A stretch of 64,000 nucleotides of DNA, from contig CACBWM010000002.1 of assembly GCA_902542975.1 (NCBI GenBank), forward strand, positions 106,234-170,233, in the 5' to 3' direction. The notes beneath the pieces were generated by a model. That model did no database searches. It was not told where the DNA came from and saw only the letters and a program-made list of their open reading frames with translations. Source of the stretch: an uncultured Pelagibacteraceae bacterium (lineage in GTDB: Bacteria; Pseudomonadota; Alphaproteobacteria; Pelagibacterales; Pelagibacteraceae). The position numbers were made by a program, and so were the translations under genes. Position 1 is the stretch's first letter, and each line of letters starts with the position of its first letter. Positions 20,137 to 30,615 of this stretch are shown here, one piece after another.

Positions 20137-20148
20137 AGGATTAATAAA

Positions 20149-21702
20149 ATGTTAAATAGAAGAGCAGACAAACTAGAATTAATAAGAATAGCAGAAGCAG
20201 TAGCTTTAGAAAAATCAATTGATAAAGAGTTAATAATTGGATCGATGGAAAATGGTATTGCTAAAGCAGCTAAATCTAAATTTGGATCTGAAAACGAAAT
20301 TAAAGTTGAAATTGATAGAGAAAGTGGTGATATTGGAATATTTAGAAAGTTGTTAATAGTAGAAAATCCCGAAAACTCTAATTTAGAAATAACCCTAGAT
20401 GATGCAATTAAGCTTAATGAAAATAATCATGGAAAACAAATTGGAGATGAAGTTTTACAACCATTACCATCATTTGATTTTGGAAGAATAGCTGCTCAAA
20501 CAGCGAAACAAGTAATTAGTTTCAATGTAAGAGAAGCTGAAAGAGAGAGACAATACAACGATTTCAAAGATAAAATTGATACTATATTGAGTGGCATAGT
20601 TAAAAGATTAGAGTTTGGAAATGTAATTGTTGATCTTGGAAGAACTGAAGCAATAATACAAAAAAATGAAATGATACCGAGAGAAAATATTAAAGCAGGC
20701 GACAGAGTAAAAGCTTATTGCTTAGATGTAAGGAGAGAACCAAGAGGTCAACAAATATTCTTGTCAAGAGCACATCCGAAATTTATGGAAAAATTATTTA
20801 TACAAGAGGTTCCAGAAATTTATGATGGACTAATCGAGATTAAATCATCTTCAAGAGATCCAGGTAGTAGAGCTAAAATTTGTGTCAAAGCAATTGATAC
20901 TTCCTTAGATCCTGTCGGTGCATGTGTAGGTATGCGAGGAAGTAGAGTTCAAGCTGTTGTAAATGAACTTCAAGGAGAAAAAATTGATATTGTAAATTGG
21001 TCTGAAGATCCAGCTGTAATTGTTGCAAATGCTTTATCACCTGCTGAAGTACAGAGAGTGAATGTAGATGAGGAGGGAAGAAAACTTGATGTTATTTTAA
21101 CAGAGGAAAATCTTAGTAAAGCAATTGGTAGAAGAGGTCAAAATGTTAGACTGGCAACAAAATTGATGAATTATGAAATTAATATTATGACCGATCAAGA
21201 GGATTCTGAAAGAAGACAAATAGAGTTTAAAGAGAAGACAGATAATTTTGTAAAAAATTTGGAGTTAGATGAAACATTAGGTCAATTACTTGTAGCAGAA
21301 GGTTTCTCATCTATTGATGATATTAAAGATAGTAATCCCGAAGCCTTAATGAAAATTGAGGGAATAGAAGAGGAAACAGCAAAAGAGTTAATAGAAAGAG
21401 CTAAAGAATTTTATCAAAAAGACCAAGAAGAAATAGCAAATAGAATTAAAAATTTGGGCTTAGAAAATGATTTAATTAATCATAAAGGTTTAACACCTGG
21501 AATGCTTTTAACACTTGGTGAACAAAAAATTTTAACATTAAGCGATTTCGCAGATTTGGCATCTGATGAACTAACTGGTGGTTACGATATTGTTAAGGGT
21601 GAAAGAGTACGAATAAAGGGGTATTTAGAGGATTTTGCTCTTTCAAAAAAAGAAGCAGACGATTTAATTATGTCTGCAAGAGACATTGTTTATAAAGACT
21701 GA
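20149..21702 (+). CDS. nusA: Transcription termination/antitermination factor NusA
   Basis: RNA polymerase-binding factor that modulates pausing and termination. The chosen start is ATG 20149 (MLNRRADKLELIRIAEAVA, 517 residues), with AGGA 8 bases upstream. An in-frame TTG at 20101 would translate through the terminator hairpin and is rejected. Domains in order: N-terminal polymerase-binding domain (1-125), S1 (about 130-200), two KH domains (about 220-350) and C-terminal helix-hairpin-helix acidic repeats (about 360-510), as in proteobacterial NusA. rimP, the usual upstream partner, is not present. Confidence 0.96.
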   Translation: MLNRRADKLELIRIAEAVALEKSIDKELIIGSMENGIAKAAKSKFGSENEIKVEIDRESGDIGIFRKLLIVENPENSNLEITLDDAIKLNENNHGKQIGDEVLQPLPSFDFGRIAAQTAKQVISFNVREAERERQYNDFKDKIDTILSGIVKRLEFGNVIVDLGRTEAIIQKNEMIPRENIKAGDRVKAYCLDVRREPRGQQIFLSRAHPKFMEKLFIQEVPEIYDGLIEIKSSSRDPGSRAKICVKAIDTSLDPVGACVGMRGSRVQAVVNELQGEKIDIVNWSEDPAVIVANALSPAEVQRVNVDEEGRKLDVILTEENLSKAIGRRGQNVRLATKLMNYEINIMTDQEDSERRQIEFKEKTDNFVKNLELDETLGQLLVAEGFSSIDDIKDSNPEALMKIEGIEEETAKELIERAKEFYQKDQEEIANRIKNLGLENDLINHKGLTPGMLLTLGEQKILTLSDFADLASDELTGGYDIVKGERVRIKGYLEDFALSKKEADDLIMSARDIVYKD

Positions 21703-21712
21703 GAGATGAAAA

Positions 21713-23932
21713 ATGGAAAAGAAAAAATTAAAGTTATCAATTTCTGGAGCTTCCAAAAAGACAATTAACAGTATTGAACAAGCTAGATCTCAATCAAAGA
21801 ATACAGTTGTAATAGAGAAAAGATCTCCAAGATTTGGAGGTAAAACAAATTTTTCTAGAGGAGTAAGACCAGTAGACAATAAATCACAAAGCACGTTTAT
21901 TCCAAAAAAAACAAACTTTTCTAAACCTTCATCACCAATCACATCCGATTTTGAAAAAAGAAAGCTGGCAGAACAAAGAGCAACAAGAAGATTAAAAGGT
22001 GAAAATGTCCAAAAAGAAAATAAACTTAATAAACAGGGCGGCAAAAGAAGAGAGCTCAAGTTAACCGTTTCACGGGCATTAAGCGGAGACGATATAGGAA
22101 TAAGGTCGAGAAGTTTAGCCTCATTGAAAAGGGCAAAGCAGAAGGAAAATAGATTATTAAATAAAGAAGAAACTAAAGAGAACTTTAAACCAGTAAAAAG
22201 AGATATTAACATACCTGAGGTTATTACTATTAGAGAATTAGCAAACAGAATGGCTGAGCAATCAAGTAGTATAATCAAACATTTGATGGGAATGGGAGTA
22301 ACAGTTACTATTAATCATACAATTGACGCAGATACTGCAGAATATTTAGTTAAAGAATTTGGACATAATCCTGTTAAAGAAGAAAAAGCCGAGGAAATTT
22401 TAGATAAAATTAAAGAGATTAAAACACAAAATCTAAAGAGTAGAGCACCCATAGTAACAGTAATGGGCCACGTGGATCATGGTAAAACATCTGTTTTAGA
22501 TGTTTTAAGAAAAGCCAATGTTGTATCTGGTGAGTTTGGAGGCATTACTCAACACATTGGAGCATATCAAATCACACATAAAAAAAATAAAATCACTTTT
22601 ATCGACACTCCTGGTCATGCTGCATTTACAGAAATGCGAGCAAGAGGCTCAAAATTAACAGATATTGTAATTTTAGTTGTTGCTGCTGATGATGGTGTAA
22701 AGCCACAAACAATAGAATCAATTAAACATGCAAAAGCTGCTAAAGTACCAATTGTTGTAGCAATAAATAAGTGTGACCTTCCTGATGCCGATCCTCAAAA
22801 AATTAAAAACCAGCTTTTAGAATATGAGTTAATAGCAGAGGATTTGTCAGGGGATGTACTTATGGTAGAGATATCCACAAAAACAAATCAAAATTTAGAA
22901 AAGTTAGTTGAGAGTGTAATTTTACAAGCCGAGATATTGGATTTAAAAACTGACTTTGATACTGATGCAAAAGGAATTGTTTTAGAGTCCAAAATTGATA
23001 TCGGAAGAGGACCAATTGCAAATGTAATAGTTACAGCCGGAACTCTAAACAAGGGTGATTATTTTGTAAGTGGTTTAAAATGGGGAAAAGTGAGAGCTAT
23101 TATAAACGATCAAGGAAAACAAATTGAAAAAGCAGAACCTGCAACACCAATTGAGATATTAGGTATTAATGGAGCAGCAAAATCAGGTGATGATTTTATA
23201 GTTTTAAAGAGTGAAAAAGAGGCAAAAACCCTTTGTGAAGGTAGAATTCAGGAAGCAAAGGAGAGCAAAAATCCAATGTCTTTTGTAACTCAAGATTCTG
23301 CATTTAAAGATACATCATCTGAAGAACTAAATATTATAATAAAATCAGATGTTCATGGTTCTTCAGAAGCAATTAAAAATGCTATAAATCAAATTAAACA
23401 TGATGAGGTAAAACCAAAAATTCTTTTGTCAGATATAGGAATGGTTACTGAGACTGATGTTACCTTAGCTAAAGCATCTAATGCTGTAATTATAGCCTTC
23501 AATGTAAAACCTAGCAAAGAAGCAAAAAAAAGAGCTGATCAGGAAAAAATTTCTGTATTCAGTTTTAATATTATTTATGAAGTCTTAGATTTCATAAAAA
23601 GTAAAATGTCTGGTCTATTAACTCCAGAAGTAGATGAAAAAATAATAGGAACAGCAGAGATACTGGAAATATTTAAAGTTTCAAAAGTAGGTAAAGTTGC
23701 AGGTTCTAAAGTGACAGACGGAGAAATTACCCAAGACTCTAATGCAAGAGTTATTAGAGATGGGGCTATTATCTTCAATGGAAAAATTGGATCAATATTT
23801 AGAGAAAAAAATCAAACTAAGCAGGTGTCCGCTGGTTTAGAGTGTGGGATAACACTTAAGGATTTTGTTGATTTTCAGAAAAATGACGTAATTGAAGTAT
23901 ATAATTCTACAATAACAGAGAGAACGATATAA
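21713..23932 (+). CDS. infB: Translation initiation factor IF-2
   Basis: GTPase that brings fMet-tRNA to the 30S subunit. The 739 residues have a shortened Lys/Arg-rich N-terminal region (1-155), the IF2_N helix domain (about 160-215, [13 protein letters not shown]), and the G domain starting near residue 245 with [17 protein letters not shown] and NKCD. Two beta-barrel domains with a Rossmann-like domain between follow. It starts 10 bases after nusA; its stop overlaps the rbfA ATG. Confidence 0.97.
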   Translation: MEKKKLKLSISGASKKTINSIEQARSQSKNTVVIEKRSPRFGGKTNFSRGVRPVDNKSQSTFIPKKTNFSKPSSPITSDFEKRKLAEQRATRRLKGENVQKENKLNKQGGKRRELKLTVSRALSGDDIGIRSRSLASLKRAKQKENRLLNKEETKENFKPVKRDINIPEVITIRELANRMAEQSSSIIKHLMGMGVTVTINHTIDADTAEYLVKEFGHNPVKEEKAEEILDKIKEIKTQNLKSRAPIVTVMGHVDHGKTSVLDVLRKANVVSGEFGGITQHIGAYQITHKKNKITFIDTPGHAAFTEMRARGSKLTDIVILVVAADDGVKPQTIESIKHAKAAKVPIVVAINKCDLPDADPQKIKNQLLEYELIAEDLSGDVLMVEISTKTNQNLEKLVESVILQAEILDLKTDFDTDAKGIVLESKIDIGRGPIANVIVTAGTLNKGDYFVSGLKWGKVRAIINDQGKQIEKAEPATPIEILGINGAAKSGDDFIVLKSEKEAKTLCEGRIQEAKESKNPMSFVTQDSAFKDTSSEELNIIIKSDVHGSSEAIKNAINQIKHDEVKPKILLSDIGMVTETDVTLAKASNAVIIAFNVKPSKEAKKRADQEKISVFSFNIIYEVLDFIKSKMSGLLTPEVDEKIIGTAEILEIFKVSKVGKVAGSKVTDGEITQDSNARVIRDGAIIFNGKIGSIFREKNQTKQVSAGLECGITLKDFVDFQKNDVIEVYNSTITERTI

Positions 23933-24297
23933 TGACTAACTTAGGAAAAACAGTTACCCAAAGACAATTGAGAGTTGGTGAAATGATAAAACAAGCATTA
24001 GGAATGTTATTTATAAGAGATGAGGCAAAATTACCAAATTTATCTACAAAAGAAATAACAGTTACTGAAGTTAGAATGTCTCCAGATTTAAAAACAGCAA
24101 AAATTTTTGTAATGCCTTTAGGTGGAAAAGATACTGAAGAAGTCGTTACTAAATTAAAAGAATTTTCATTTGTAATCAGAAAAGTTTTATCAAAAAAAAT
24201 AGTGATGAAGTTTTTACCAAAACTATTTTTTGTAAAAGATGGCTCTTTTGATTATGCAGAAAAAATTGAAAATTTAATCAAACAAACAAATAAGTAA
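23932..24297 (+). CDS. rbfA: Ribosome-binding factor A
   Basis: KH-fold 30S maturation factor of 121 residues. Recognisable segments are RQLRVGEMIKQALG near the N-terminus, ITVTEVRMSPDLKTAKIFVMPLG (about 42-64) and the conserved C-terminal LPKLFFVKD. It overlaps the infB stop by one base. truB normally follows in proteobacteria but rpsO is next here, 8 bases on. Confidence 0.94.
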   Translation: MTNLGKTVTQRQLRVGEMIKQALGMLFIRDEAKLPNLSTKEITVTEVRMSPDLKTAKIFVMPLGGKDTEEVVTKLKEFSFVIRKVLSKKIVMKFLPKLFFVKDGSFDYAEKIENLIKQTNK

Positions 24298-24305
24298 GGA
24301 AAAAA

Positions 24306-24554
24306 ATGGCAAATAAAGCAAAAGAACTAGCAATCCATGATAAGGACACTGGTTCTTCAGAAGTTCAAGTTGCTCAACTAACAGATAAAATTGAGAACTT
24401 ATCTAAACATATTAAACAGTTCAAAAAAGATAAACACTCATCTGTTGGACTTTTAAGAGCGGTAAATAGAAGAAAAAAATTATTAGACTATTTAAAGAAA
24501 AATAAAATGGAGTCTTATAAAGAAGTAATATCAAAATTAAATTTAAGGAAGTAA
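24306..24554 (+). CDS. rpsO: 30S ribosomal protein S15
   Basis: Primary 16S rRNA-binding protein of 82 residues, slightly shorter than the usual 88-89 because the N-terminus is trimmed. Typical motifs are DTGSSEVQVAQLTDKI, LSKHIKQFKKDKHSS and LLRAVNRRKKLLDYLKK. A GGA-rich ribosome site precedes it (AAGGAAAAAA). The stop abuts the pnp start codon with no gap. In Escherichia coli, rpsO and pnp are likewise adjacent. Confidence 0.97.
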   Translation: MANKAKELAIHDKDTGSSEVQVAQLTDKIENLSKHIKQFKKDKHSSVGLLRAVNRRKKLLDYLKKNKMESYKEVISKLNLRK

Positions 24555-26627
24555 ATGTTTAAAGTTGTAAAGAAAGAAATAGAAGTAGCAGGGAAGAAGA
24601 TTAGTTTAGAAACAGGCAAAATAGCAAGACAAGCAGATGGTGCTATCATAGCACAATGTGGAGAAACAGTTGTTTTGGCGACTGCAGTTGGAGCAAAAAA
24701 AGTTAATCCAGATATGGATTACTTTCCATTGTCAGTAAATTATCAAGAAAAATATTATGCAGCTGGTAAAATTCCAGGTGGATATTTTAAGAGAGAAGCA
24801 AGACCAACGGATAGTGAGACTTTAATTTCAAGATTGATTGACAGACCTATCAGACCACTTTTCCCAGATGAATTTAAAAACGAAGTTCAGGTACTACCGA
24901 CAGTAATATCTTACGATAAAGAGAATGAAGCAGATATTTTATCAATTATTGCCTCATCAGCTGCGTTAGCAATTTCAGGAATGCCATTTTTAGGCCCTGT
25001 CGGTGCGTCTAGAGTTGGCTTTATTAAAGGGGAATACATTCTTAATCCTACTAAAGCAGAACTTAAAGACTCAAAACTTGATCTTGTAGTGGCAGGAACA
25101 AAAGATGCAGTTTTAATGGTTGAGTCCGAGGCAAGTGGTTTAACTGAGGAAGAAATGTTAAACGCTGTTAAGTTCGGCCATGAGGGATTTGTTCCAGTAA
25201 TTGAAATGATAGAGGAACTAGCCAAAGAATGCAAAAAACCCGATTGGATAGTTGAGAAAAAAGATCTTTCAGAAGTAAAAAATAAATTGGAAAGCGAATT
25301 TACCGAGGAACTTAAAAAAGCATTTTCAATAAAAGATAAACAGGAAAGATCGAATTTAATCTCTGAAATAACTGATAAAGCAAAAAAGCTTTATGAAGAA
25401 GATGAGAATTATACCGATCTTGACGTAAATTCTCAGCTTAAAAATTTAGAAAAAAGGATTGTCAGAACAGATATTCTAAAAAATAAAAATAGAATTGATG
25501 GTAGAGGTCTTGCAGATGTTAGGCCAATTATGTGTGAAGTTGGAATTCTTCCAAGAGTTCATGGTTCTGCTTTGTTTACTCGAGGAGAAACTCAAGCAAT
25601 AGTTACAACTACACTTGGTACATCTGATGATGAGCAAAAAATAGAAAGTCTTGAAGGATTACAAAAAGAAAGGTTTATGCTTCATTATAATTTTCCACCT
25701 TTCTCTGTTGGAGAAACTGGTAGAATAGGTACTGGAAGAAGAGAAATAGGTCATGGAAAATTAGCTTGGAGAGCAATAAATTCTTCTTTGCCTTCTAAAG
25801 AAAGTTTTCCCTACACATTTAGAATTGTATCAGAGATAACTGAGTCAAACGGTTCTTCTTCTATGGCGACTGTCTGTGGTTCATCTTTAGCTTTGATGGA
25901 TGCAGGCGTACCAATAAAAGAACCAGTTGCTGGAATTGCAATGGGATTGATTAAAGAAGGCGATGACTTCAGCGTACTTTCAGATATTCTTGGAGATGAA
26001 GATCACCTAGGTGATATGGACTTTAAAGTTGCTGGAACTAAAGACGGAATAACATCTCTTCAAATGGATATTAAAATTACAGGTATAACATTTGAAATTA
26101 TGGAGCAAGCCTTAAAACAAGCAAAAGATGGAAGAATTCACATTCTAGGTGAAATGAATAAAGCTTTATCTAAATCAAGGGAAGATGTTGGAAAACATAC
26201 TCCTAAGATGGAGAAAATTACTGTAGATAAGAAAGATATTGCTACAGTCATTGGAAAAGGTGGAGCAACTATAAGAGAAATAGTTGAGGTATCTAGTGCC
26301 AAAGTTGACATCAATGACGAAGGTGAAGTTACAGTAGCTGCTCCAGATGAGGAAGCAAGAAACAAAGCTATGCAAATGATTAAAGACTTAACTGCTAAAG
26401 CTGAACTCAATAAAATTTATAATGGAAAAGTAATGAAAATTATGGAGTTTGGTGCGTTTGTTAATTTCCTAGGAAAACAAGATGGCCTTGTTCATATATC
26501 AGAGCTTGCTGATAAAAGAGTCGGCAAAGTAACTGATGTAGTAAAAGAAGGTGATGAAGTTAAAGTTAAAGTAATTGGCTTTGATAGAGGAAAAGTTAAG
26601 CTATCAATTAAACAAGCTACAATATAA
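24555..26627 (+). CDS. pnp: Polyribonucleotide nucleotidyltransferase (PNPase)
   Basis: Phosphorolytic 3'-5' exoribonuclease. The 690 residues have two RNase PH domains (about 1-220 and 310-540) joined by a helical linker, a KH domain (about 550-610, [11 protein letters not shown]) and an S1 domain (about 620-690, [15 protein letters not shown]). The C-terminus ends right after S1. It follows rpsO directly and closes the nusA-infB-rbfA-rpsO-pnp unit. It may cooperate with the Suv3-like helicase at 54083, as PNPase and SUV3 do in mitochondria; that link is inferred. Confidence 0.97.
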   Translation: MFKVVKKEIEVAGKKISLETGKIARQADGAIIAQCGETVVLATAVGAKKVNPDMDYFPLSVNYQEKYYAAGKIPGGYFKREARPTDSETLISRLIDRPIRPLFPDEFKNEVQVLPTVISYDKENEADILSIIASSAALAISGMPFLGPVGASRVGFIKGEYILNPTKAELKDSKLDLVVAGTKDAVLMVESEASGLTEEEMLNAVKFGHEGFVPVIEMIEELAKECKKPDWIVEKKDLSEVKNKLESEFTEELKKAFSIKDKQERSNLISEITDKAKKLYEEDENYTDLDVNSQLKNLEKRIVRTDILKNKNRIDGRGLADVRPIMCEVGILPRVHGSALFTRGETQAIVTTTLGTSDDEQKIESLEGLQKERFMLHYNFPPFSVGETGRIGTGRREIGHGKLAWRAINSSLPSKESFPYTFRIVSEITESNGSSSMATVCGSSLALMDAGVPIKEPVAGIAMGLIKEGDDFSVLSDILGDEDHLGDMDFKVAGTKDGITSLQMDIKITGITFEIMEQALKQAKDGRIHILGEMNKALSKSREDVGKHTPKMEKITVDKKDIATVIGKGGATIREIVEVSSAKVDINDEGEVTVAAPDEEARNKAMQMIKDLTAKAELNKIYNGKVMKIMEFGAFVNFLGKQDGLVHISELADKRVGKVTDVVKEGDEVKVKVIGFDRGKVKLSIKQATI

Positions 26628-26642
26628 ATTTATAGGAGAAAT

Positions 26643-27005
26643 ATGAAAAAATTTGATGATTTAATGAGCGTAAGCAATGAGATTGAAAATATCAGCGCTA
26701 GTGATGCAAAAGAAAAGCTAAATGACCCAAATGTTCAATTTATCGATGTTAGGGATAAAGAGAGCTTTTCAAAAGGTACGATCGGCAATGCAATTCACTT
26801 AGACAGAGGTTTATTAGAATTTTATTTAGCAGAAGGAAGTCCTCTTGAAAATGATATGTTTAAAAATAATCCTGATAAAGAATATGTAGTTTTTTGTGGT
26901 GTTGGTGGACAAGGAACATTAGCAACCAAAACTATGAAGGATATGGGGGTTAAAAATGTCAAAAATATCACTGGTGGCATGAAAGAGTGGGAAAAGATCA
27001 AGTAA
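26643..27005 (+). CDS. Single-domain rhodanese-like protein
   Basis: Predicted sulfurtransferase of 120 residues. The rhodanese fold is seen in VQFIDVRDKESFSKGTIGNAIH (31-52) and the active-site loop FCGVGGQGT with the likely persulfide Cys at 85. The ribosome site AGGAGA is at the right distance from the ATG. It is 15 bases after pnp and could be read by the same transcript. No partner genes point to a specific sulfur acceptor. Confidence 0.88.
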   Translation: MKKFDDLMSVSNEIENISASDAKEKLNDPNVQFIDVRDKESFSKGTIGNAIHLDRGLLEFYLAEGSPLENDMFKNNPDKEYVVFCGVGGQGTLATKTMKDMGVKNVKNITGGMKEWEKIK

Positions 27006-27032
27006 ATAATAATTGTAATAAATCATAATAGA

Positions 27033-27185
27033 ATGAACCTTTTAAAAAACTTTAAGTTAGAACTACAGAAAAAAAAATACGGAAGGTATTTATTACTTGG
27101 TAGTTTTGCATTTTTTTTTATTAAAGGTTTAATTTGGTTAGGTATTTTTATTGCTGTTGGCTTAGGTATTACTAATTCTTTTTAA
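27033..27185 (+). CDS. Small single-pass membrane protein, 50 residues
   Basis: Open frame from ATG 27033 to TAA 27183-27185. It has a basic N-terminus (KNFKLELQKKKYGRY, about 5-19) and one long hydrophobic stretch (about 20-47, with FIKGLIWLGIFIAVGLG) typical of a membrane helix. It fills the space between the rhodanese gene and the convergent DUF4149 gene, whose stop it overlaps by 4 bases. I recognise no family. Coding nature is inferred from tight packing and sensible topology. Confidence 0.6.
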   Translation: MNLLKNFKLELQKKKYGRYLLLGSFAFFFIKGLIWLGIFIAVGLGITNSF

Positions 27186-27571
27186 ATTAAGATAATTACC
27201 AATAAAATCATTTGAACAAAATTTATTGCCACAGAAACAAAGTGTGATTGTTTAAATTTTTTATCCTGCTTTTCATCTCTGAACTTATTTATCAGTGGCA
27301 TTAGTACAAAATTTGAAACAGCAAATAATACCGCAACACTTAAAATTAAATAAAAATCTAAGGAAAAAGTTTTTAGAATTATAAATAAAATTAAAACTAA
27401 AACACTAATAGCTAAATTAACAGTGTAGTAATAAGGAAATATTTTTCTTATAAATTTTCTAGCATTTTCCTCATTTAATGCAGTGAAAGTTACAGGTGCA
27501 ACAACAAAAGAAAAGAAAAGCATAATTCCAAATATTATACTGGTTAGATAAATACTAATTTGTTGCATCAT
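27182..27571 (-). CDS. DUF4149-like (TMEM205-type) membrane protein
   Basis: Hydrophobic protein of 129 residues with about four membrane helices. MLFFSFVVAPVTFTALNEENARKFIRKIFPYYY (about 17-49) resembles the TMEM205/DUF4149 signature, in which a P-F dipeptide and a conserved Arg/Lys segment follow helix one. The remaining helices lie at about 52-70, 72-92 and 110-129. No function is established. It lies 24 bases after the fabI stop on the same strand, so may be the last gene of the fab transcript. Confidence 0.65.
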   Translation of the reverse strand: MMQQISIYLTSIIFGIMLFFSFVVAPVTFTALNEENARKFIRKIFPYYYTVNLAISVLVLILFIILKTFSLDFYLILSVAVLFAVSNFVLMPLINKFRDEKQDKKFKQSHFVSVAINFVQMILLVIILI

Positions 27572-27595
27572 AATTTAACTAAATTTAACTAAATT

Positions 27596-28381
27596 TCAGG
27601 TGATATTCTTAGGATCTGGCATTCCAACTTTATTGTAACCAGCATCTACATAATGAATTTCACCAGTAACACCACCAGCCATATCACTTAAAAGATATAA
27701 TGCTGAATTTCCGACATCAAGATTATCTACATTTCTTTTCAAAAATGAATGATCGGCATTCCACTTGTAAAGAAATTTAGCATCCCCAATAGCAGAAGCT
27801 GCTAGAGTTTTAATTGGTCCCGCACTTATTGCATTAACTCTAATATTCTTTGCTCCCAGGTCTCTTGCAAGATATTTAACACTAGACTCTAGTGCAGCTT
27901 TACATACGCCCATTACATTATAATTAGGTATGGCTTTATTTGCTTCATAACTCAAAGTAATCATACTACCACCTTGCTTCATTATTTTAGATGCTTCTCT
28001 AGCAACTTCAGTAAATGAAAAACAAGATATTAACATACTTCTTAAAAAGTTTTCTCTAGTTGTATTTAAATATTCTCCTGATAACTCGGATTTATCTGAA
28101 AATGCAATTGCATGTACAATAAAATCAATTTCTCCCCATTGACTTTTTACATCTTCAAAAAGTTTTACGACTTCTTCTTTTTTTTCTACATCACAGCTAA
28201 AAGTTACATTTGAATTTAGTTTTTCTGCAAGTGGAATAACTCTTTTTTTTAAAGCATCACCTAAATATGTAAAAGCTAACTCTGCTCCAGCTTCAGCAAG
28301 TTTTTGAGATATACCCCATGCAATTGATCTCTCATTGGCAACGCCCATGATAAGACCTTTTTTTCCCTTCATTAAACTCAT
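27596..28381 (-). CDS. fabI: Enoyl-[acyl-carrier-protein] reductase (FabI type)
   Basis: Reduces trans-2-enoyl-ACP with NADH in fatty-acid elongation. About 261 residues from ATG 28381 (MSLMKGKKGLIMGVANERSIAWGI), the canonical FabI start. An upstream in-frame TTG at 28399 would overlap fabB and is less likely, since a GAGAAAG ribosome site suits the ATG. The short-chain dehydrogenase fold has the catalytic Tyr/Lys pair spaced six apart (YNVMGVCK). It is co-directional with fabA and fabB. Confidence 0.95.
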   Translation of the reverse strand: MSLMKGKKGLIMGVANERSIAWGISQKLAEAGAELAFTYLGDALKKRVIPLAEKLNSNVTFSCDVEKKEEVVKLFEDVKSQWGEIDFIVHAIAFSDKSELSGEYLNTTRENFLRSMLISCFSFTEVAREASKIMKQGGSMITLSYEANKAIPNYNVMGVCKAALESSVKYLARDLGAKNIRVNAISAGPIKTLAASAIGDAKFLYKWNADHSFLKRNVDNLDVGNSALYLLSDMAGGVTGEIHYVDAGYNKVGMPDPKNIT

Positions 28382-28385
28382 AGAT

Positions 28386-29597
28386 TTAAACTTTCTCAAA
28401 CACTAATGTTGCATTAGTTCCACCAAAACCAAAGCTGTTAGACATAATTGCATTTAAATTTACGTCTTTTTCAACTTGTGTAACAATCGGATAGTTTTTT
28501 GCTTCATCATCTATTTCTGATATATTTGCTGACGCTGATATAAAATTGTTTTTCATCATTATCAAACTGTAAATTGCTTCGTGAACTGAAGTTGCACCTA
28601 ATGAATGACCTGACAAAGATTTTGTTGAACTTATTTTAGGTTTATAGTCTGGGAAAGCCTCACCTACTGCTTTTAATTCTGTAATATCTCCTACAGGTGT
28701 TGATGTCCCGTGGGTATTAATATAGTCAATTTTATTTTTTGAAGTTGCTAGAGCCATTTTCATACATCTCACTGCTCCCTCACCAGATGGTGCAACCATA
28801 TCATAGCCATCTGATGTTGCTCCATATCCAGTTAACTCTGCGTATATTTTTGCACCTCTTGCTTTGGCGTGCTCGTATTCTTCTAAAACAAGAACTCCAC
28901 CTCCACCAGCAATCACAAAACCATCTCTTGTTTTATCATATGGTCTTGAGGCTTTTTCAGGAGTGTCATTATATTTTGAGGATAGTGCGGTCATTGCATC
29001 AAACATTGCAGTCATAGCAAAGTGAACTTCATCACTTCCACCTGCAAAAATAATATTTTGTTTTCCTAATTGAATAAGTTCCATTGCGTTACCAATGCAA
29101 TGACCACTCGTCGCGCATGCAGAACTTATTGTGTAATTAGTGCCTTTTATTTTAAATGGAACTGCTAGAGTGGCAGAAGCAGTACTTGCCATAGTTCTTG
29201 GAACGATAAATGGACCCATTTTTTTTGGATTTTTTTCTCTAGTTTTATCTGATGCCAATATCACATTCTCAATTGATGGTCCTCCTGATCCCATTACCAT
29301 CCCAGTTGAAATATTACTAACTTCATTCTCCTCTAATCCAGAATCTTTAACTGCTTCACTCATAGCAACATAATTATATGCTGAGCCAGCTCCCATAAAC
29401 CTAATAACTTTTCTATCAATGTAATCCTCTAATTTGATATTAGGTTTACCATGAACATGGCTCTTTAAATTATGTTCTTTATATTCTTCTGAAAATGTTA
29501 TTCCTGATTTTGTATTAACTAAAGATTGATAAACTTCATCTTGATTATTTCCTAAACATGAAACTACACCAAGTCCTGTTACAACTACTCTTTTCAT
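28386..29597 (-). CDS. fabB: Beta-ketoacyl-ACP synthase I (FabB type)
   Basis: Condensing enzyme for unsaturated fatty-acid elongation. The 403 residues carry the active Cys161 ([12 protein letters not shown]), the two catalytic His motifs ([11 protein letters not shown] and [12 protein letters not shown]) and the [11 protein letters not shown] tail. FabB rather than FabF is inferred from length, the FabB-like sequence around the Cys and its place between fabA and fabI. The start ATG overlaps the fabA stop region by one base. Confidence 0.93.
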   Translation of the reverse strand: MKRVVVTGLGVVSCLGNNQDEVYQSLVNTKSGITFSEEYKEHNLKSHVHGKPNIKLEDYIDRKVIRFMGAGSAYNYVAMSEAVKDSGLEENEVSNISTGMVMGSGGPSIENVILASDKTREKNPKKMGPFIVPRTMASTASATLAVPFKIKGTNYTISSACATSGHCIGNAMELIQLGKQNIIFAGGSDEVHFAMTAMFDAMTALSSKYNDTPEKASRPYDKTRDGFVIAGGGGVLVLEEYEHAKARGAKIYAELTGYGATSDGYDMVAPSGEGAVRCMKMALATSKNKIDYINTHGTSTPVGDITELKAVGEAFPDYKPKISSTKSLSGHSLGATSVHEAIYSLIMMKNNFISASANISEIDDEAKNYPIVTQVEKDVNLNAIMSNSFGFGGTNATLVFEKV

Positions 29598-30097
29598 TAT
29601 TTAAATAATCCTACCTTAAGATTTTCTGCACTATAAATCTTTTTTCCATCAGCAAGCAATATTCCATTCGCAAGACCTACAGTTGTCTCTCCTTTAACAA
29701 GAATTCTTTTAATATCTATTTCATATGTTGCCATTTTGACATTTTTAAGAACTTCCCCAGTGAATTTTACAGTGCTTACACCTAATGCTCTACCTCTTCC
29801 TGGATTTCCAAGCCAACCAAGAAAAAAGCCAACTAGCTGCCACATAGCATCTAAACCAAGACAACCTGGCATAACTGGATCTTCTCTAAAATGACAATCA
29901 AAGAACCACAAATTATCCTTAATATCAAGTTCAGCTTTCATAGATCCTTTTTTATAAAAACCCTCACTCTCAGTTATTTCTGTAATTCTATCAAACATTA
30001 GCATTGGTGGAGAAGGCAACTTTGCATTACCTGGACCAAATAACTTACCATTAGCGCAATCAATTAGTTCTTTGTAATTAAATGAACTTTTTTTCAT
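29597..30097 (-). CDS. fabA: 3-hydroxydecanoyl-ACP dehydratase/isomerase
   Basis: Dehydrates 3-hydroxydecanoyl-ACP and isomerises the double bond, the branch point to unsaturated fatty acids. The 166 residues have the hotdog-fold catalytic His69 ([17 protein letters not shown]) and Asp83 (LGLDAMW). It heads a fabA-fabB-fabI unit, divergent from irr with 73 bases between the genes. The irr-fabA-fabB-fabI arrangement recurs across alphaproteobacteria. Confidence 0.97.
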   Translation of the reverse strand: MKKSSFNYKELIDCANGKLFGPGNAKLPSPPMLMFDRITEITESEGFYKKGSMKAELDIKDNLWFFDCHFREDPVMPGCLGLDAMWQLVGFFLGWLGNPGRGRALGVSTVKFTGEVLKNVKMATYEIDIKRILVKGETTVGLANGILLADGKKIYSAENLKVGLFK

Positions 30098-30147
30098 AAT
30101 TTTGTAATCTTATTACTTGATTTAGGTACATTATAATATACAAATAG

Positions 30148-30164
30148 TTTAGAATAGTTTTAAA
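30148..30164. promoter_or_regulatory. Candidate Irr box (iron control element) between fabA and irr
   Basis: TTTAGAATAGTTTTAAA is an imperfect dyad: TTTAGAA and TTTTAAA around TAG, one mismatch from perfect. It resembles the known iron control element TTTAGAA-N3-TTCTAAA. It sits 7 bases before the irr ATG and shares TTTAGAATA with the katG promoter, suggesting autoregulation by Irr. Confidence 0.55.
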
Positions 30165-30170
30165 TTGCTA

Positions 30171-30581
30171 ATGACTAGTAAACAAGAATTTATTGAAAAA
30201 CTAAGAAACTCTAGCTTAAGACCAACTAAACAAAGAATAAATATATGCGAGGTTTTGTTTAATAGAGATAAAACTTTCCATTTCACAATAAACGACTTAT
30301 TCAATTTGATAAAAGATAAAACTGGAGAGAAAGTATCTTTAGCAACTGTTTATAATACAGTCCATGCATTCCTTAAAAAAGGATATCTTAAAGAGATACC
30401 AATTAATTCTAATCAAACTTATTTTGATACAAATGTCACAGATCACCACCATTTCTTTGATGTTAAAGAAGAAAAGCTTATTGACATAAAAAATGAGGAT
30501 GTAGGACCAATAGAGATTCAGAAATCCATTCCTGGAAAAAAAATTAAATCAGTCGAAGTTTTAGTAAAATTAGAGGACTAG
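30171..30581 (+). CDS. irr: Iron response regulator Irr (Fur family)
   Basis: Alphaproteobacterial Fur-family regulator that senses iron through heme. The 136 residues from ATG 30171 (MTSKQEFIEKLRNSSLRPT) include a winged helix with RPTKQRINICEVLF and VSLATVYNTVHAFLKKGYL (about 51-69). The hallmark HHHFFDV (about 94-100) is the Irr heme/metal motif, clearly unlike the HNHLID of the Fur/Mur protein at 14168. An in-frame TTG 6 bases upstream is a weaker start. Divergent from fabA, followed 106 bases on by katG. Confidence 0.93.
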   Translation: MTSKQEFIEKLRNSSLRPTKQRINICEVLFNRDKTFHFTINDLFNLIKDKTGEKVSLATVYNTVHAFLKKGYLKEIPINSNQTYFDTNVTDHHHFFDVKEEKLIDIKNEDVGPIEIQKSIPGKKIKSVEVLVKLED

Positions 30582-30615
30582 ATTTTCAAAATTACATCAT
30601 AAATATTCTGACTTA

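Noticed and set aside
20101..20148. Longer nusA frame starting with TTG at 20101
   Set aside because: It would translate through a strong terminator hairpin; ATG 20149 has AGGA and gives the canonical NusA N-terminus.
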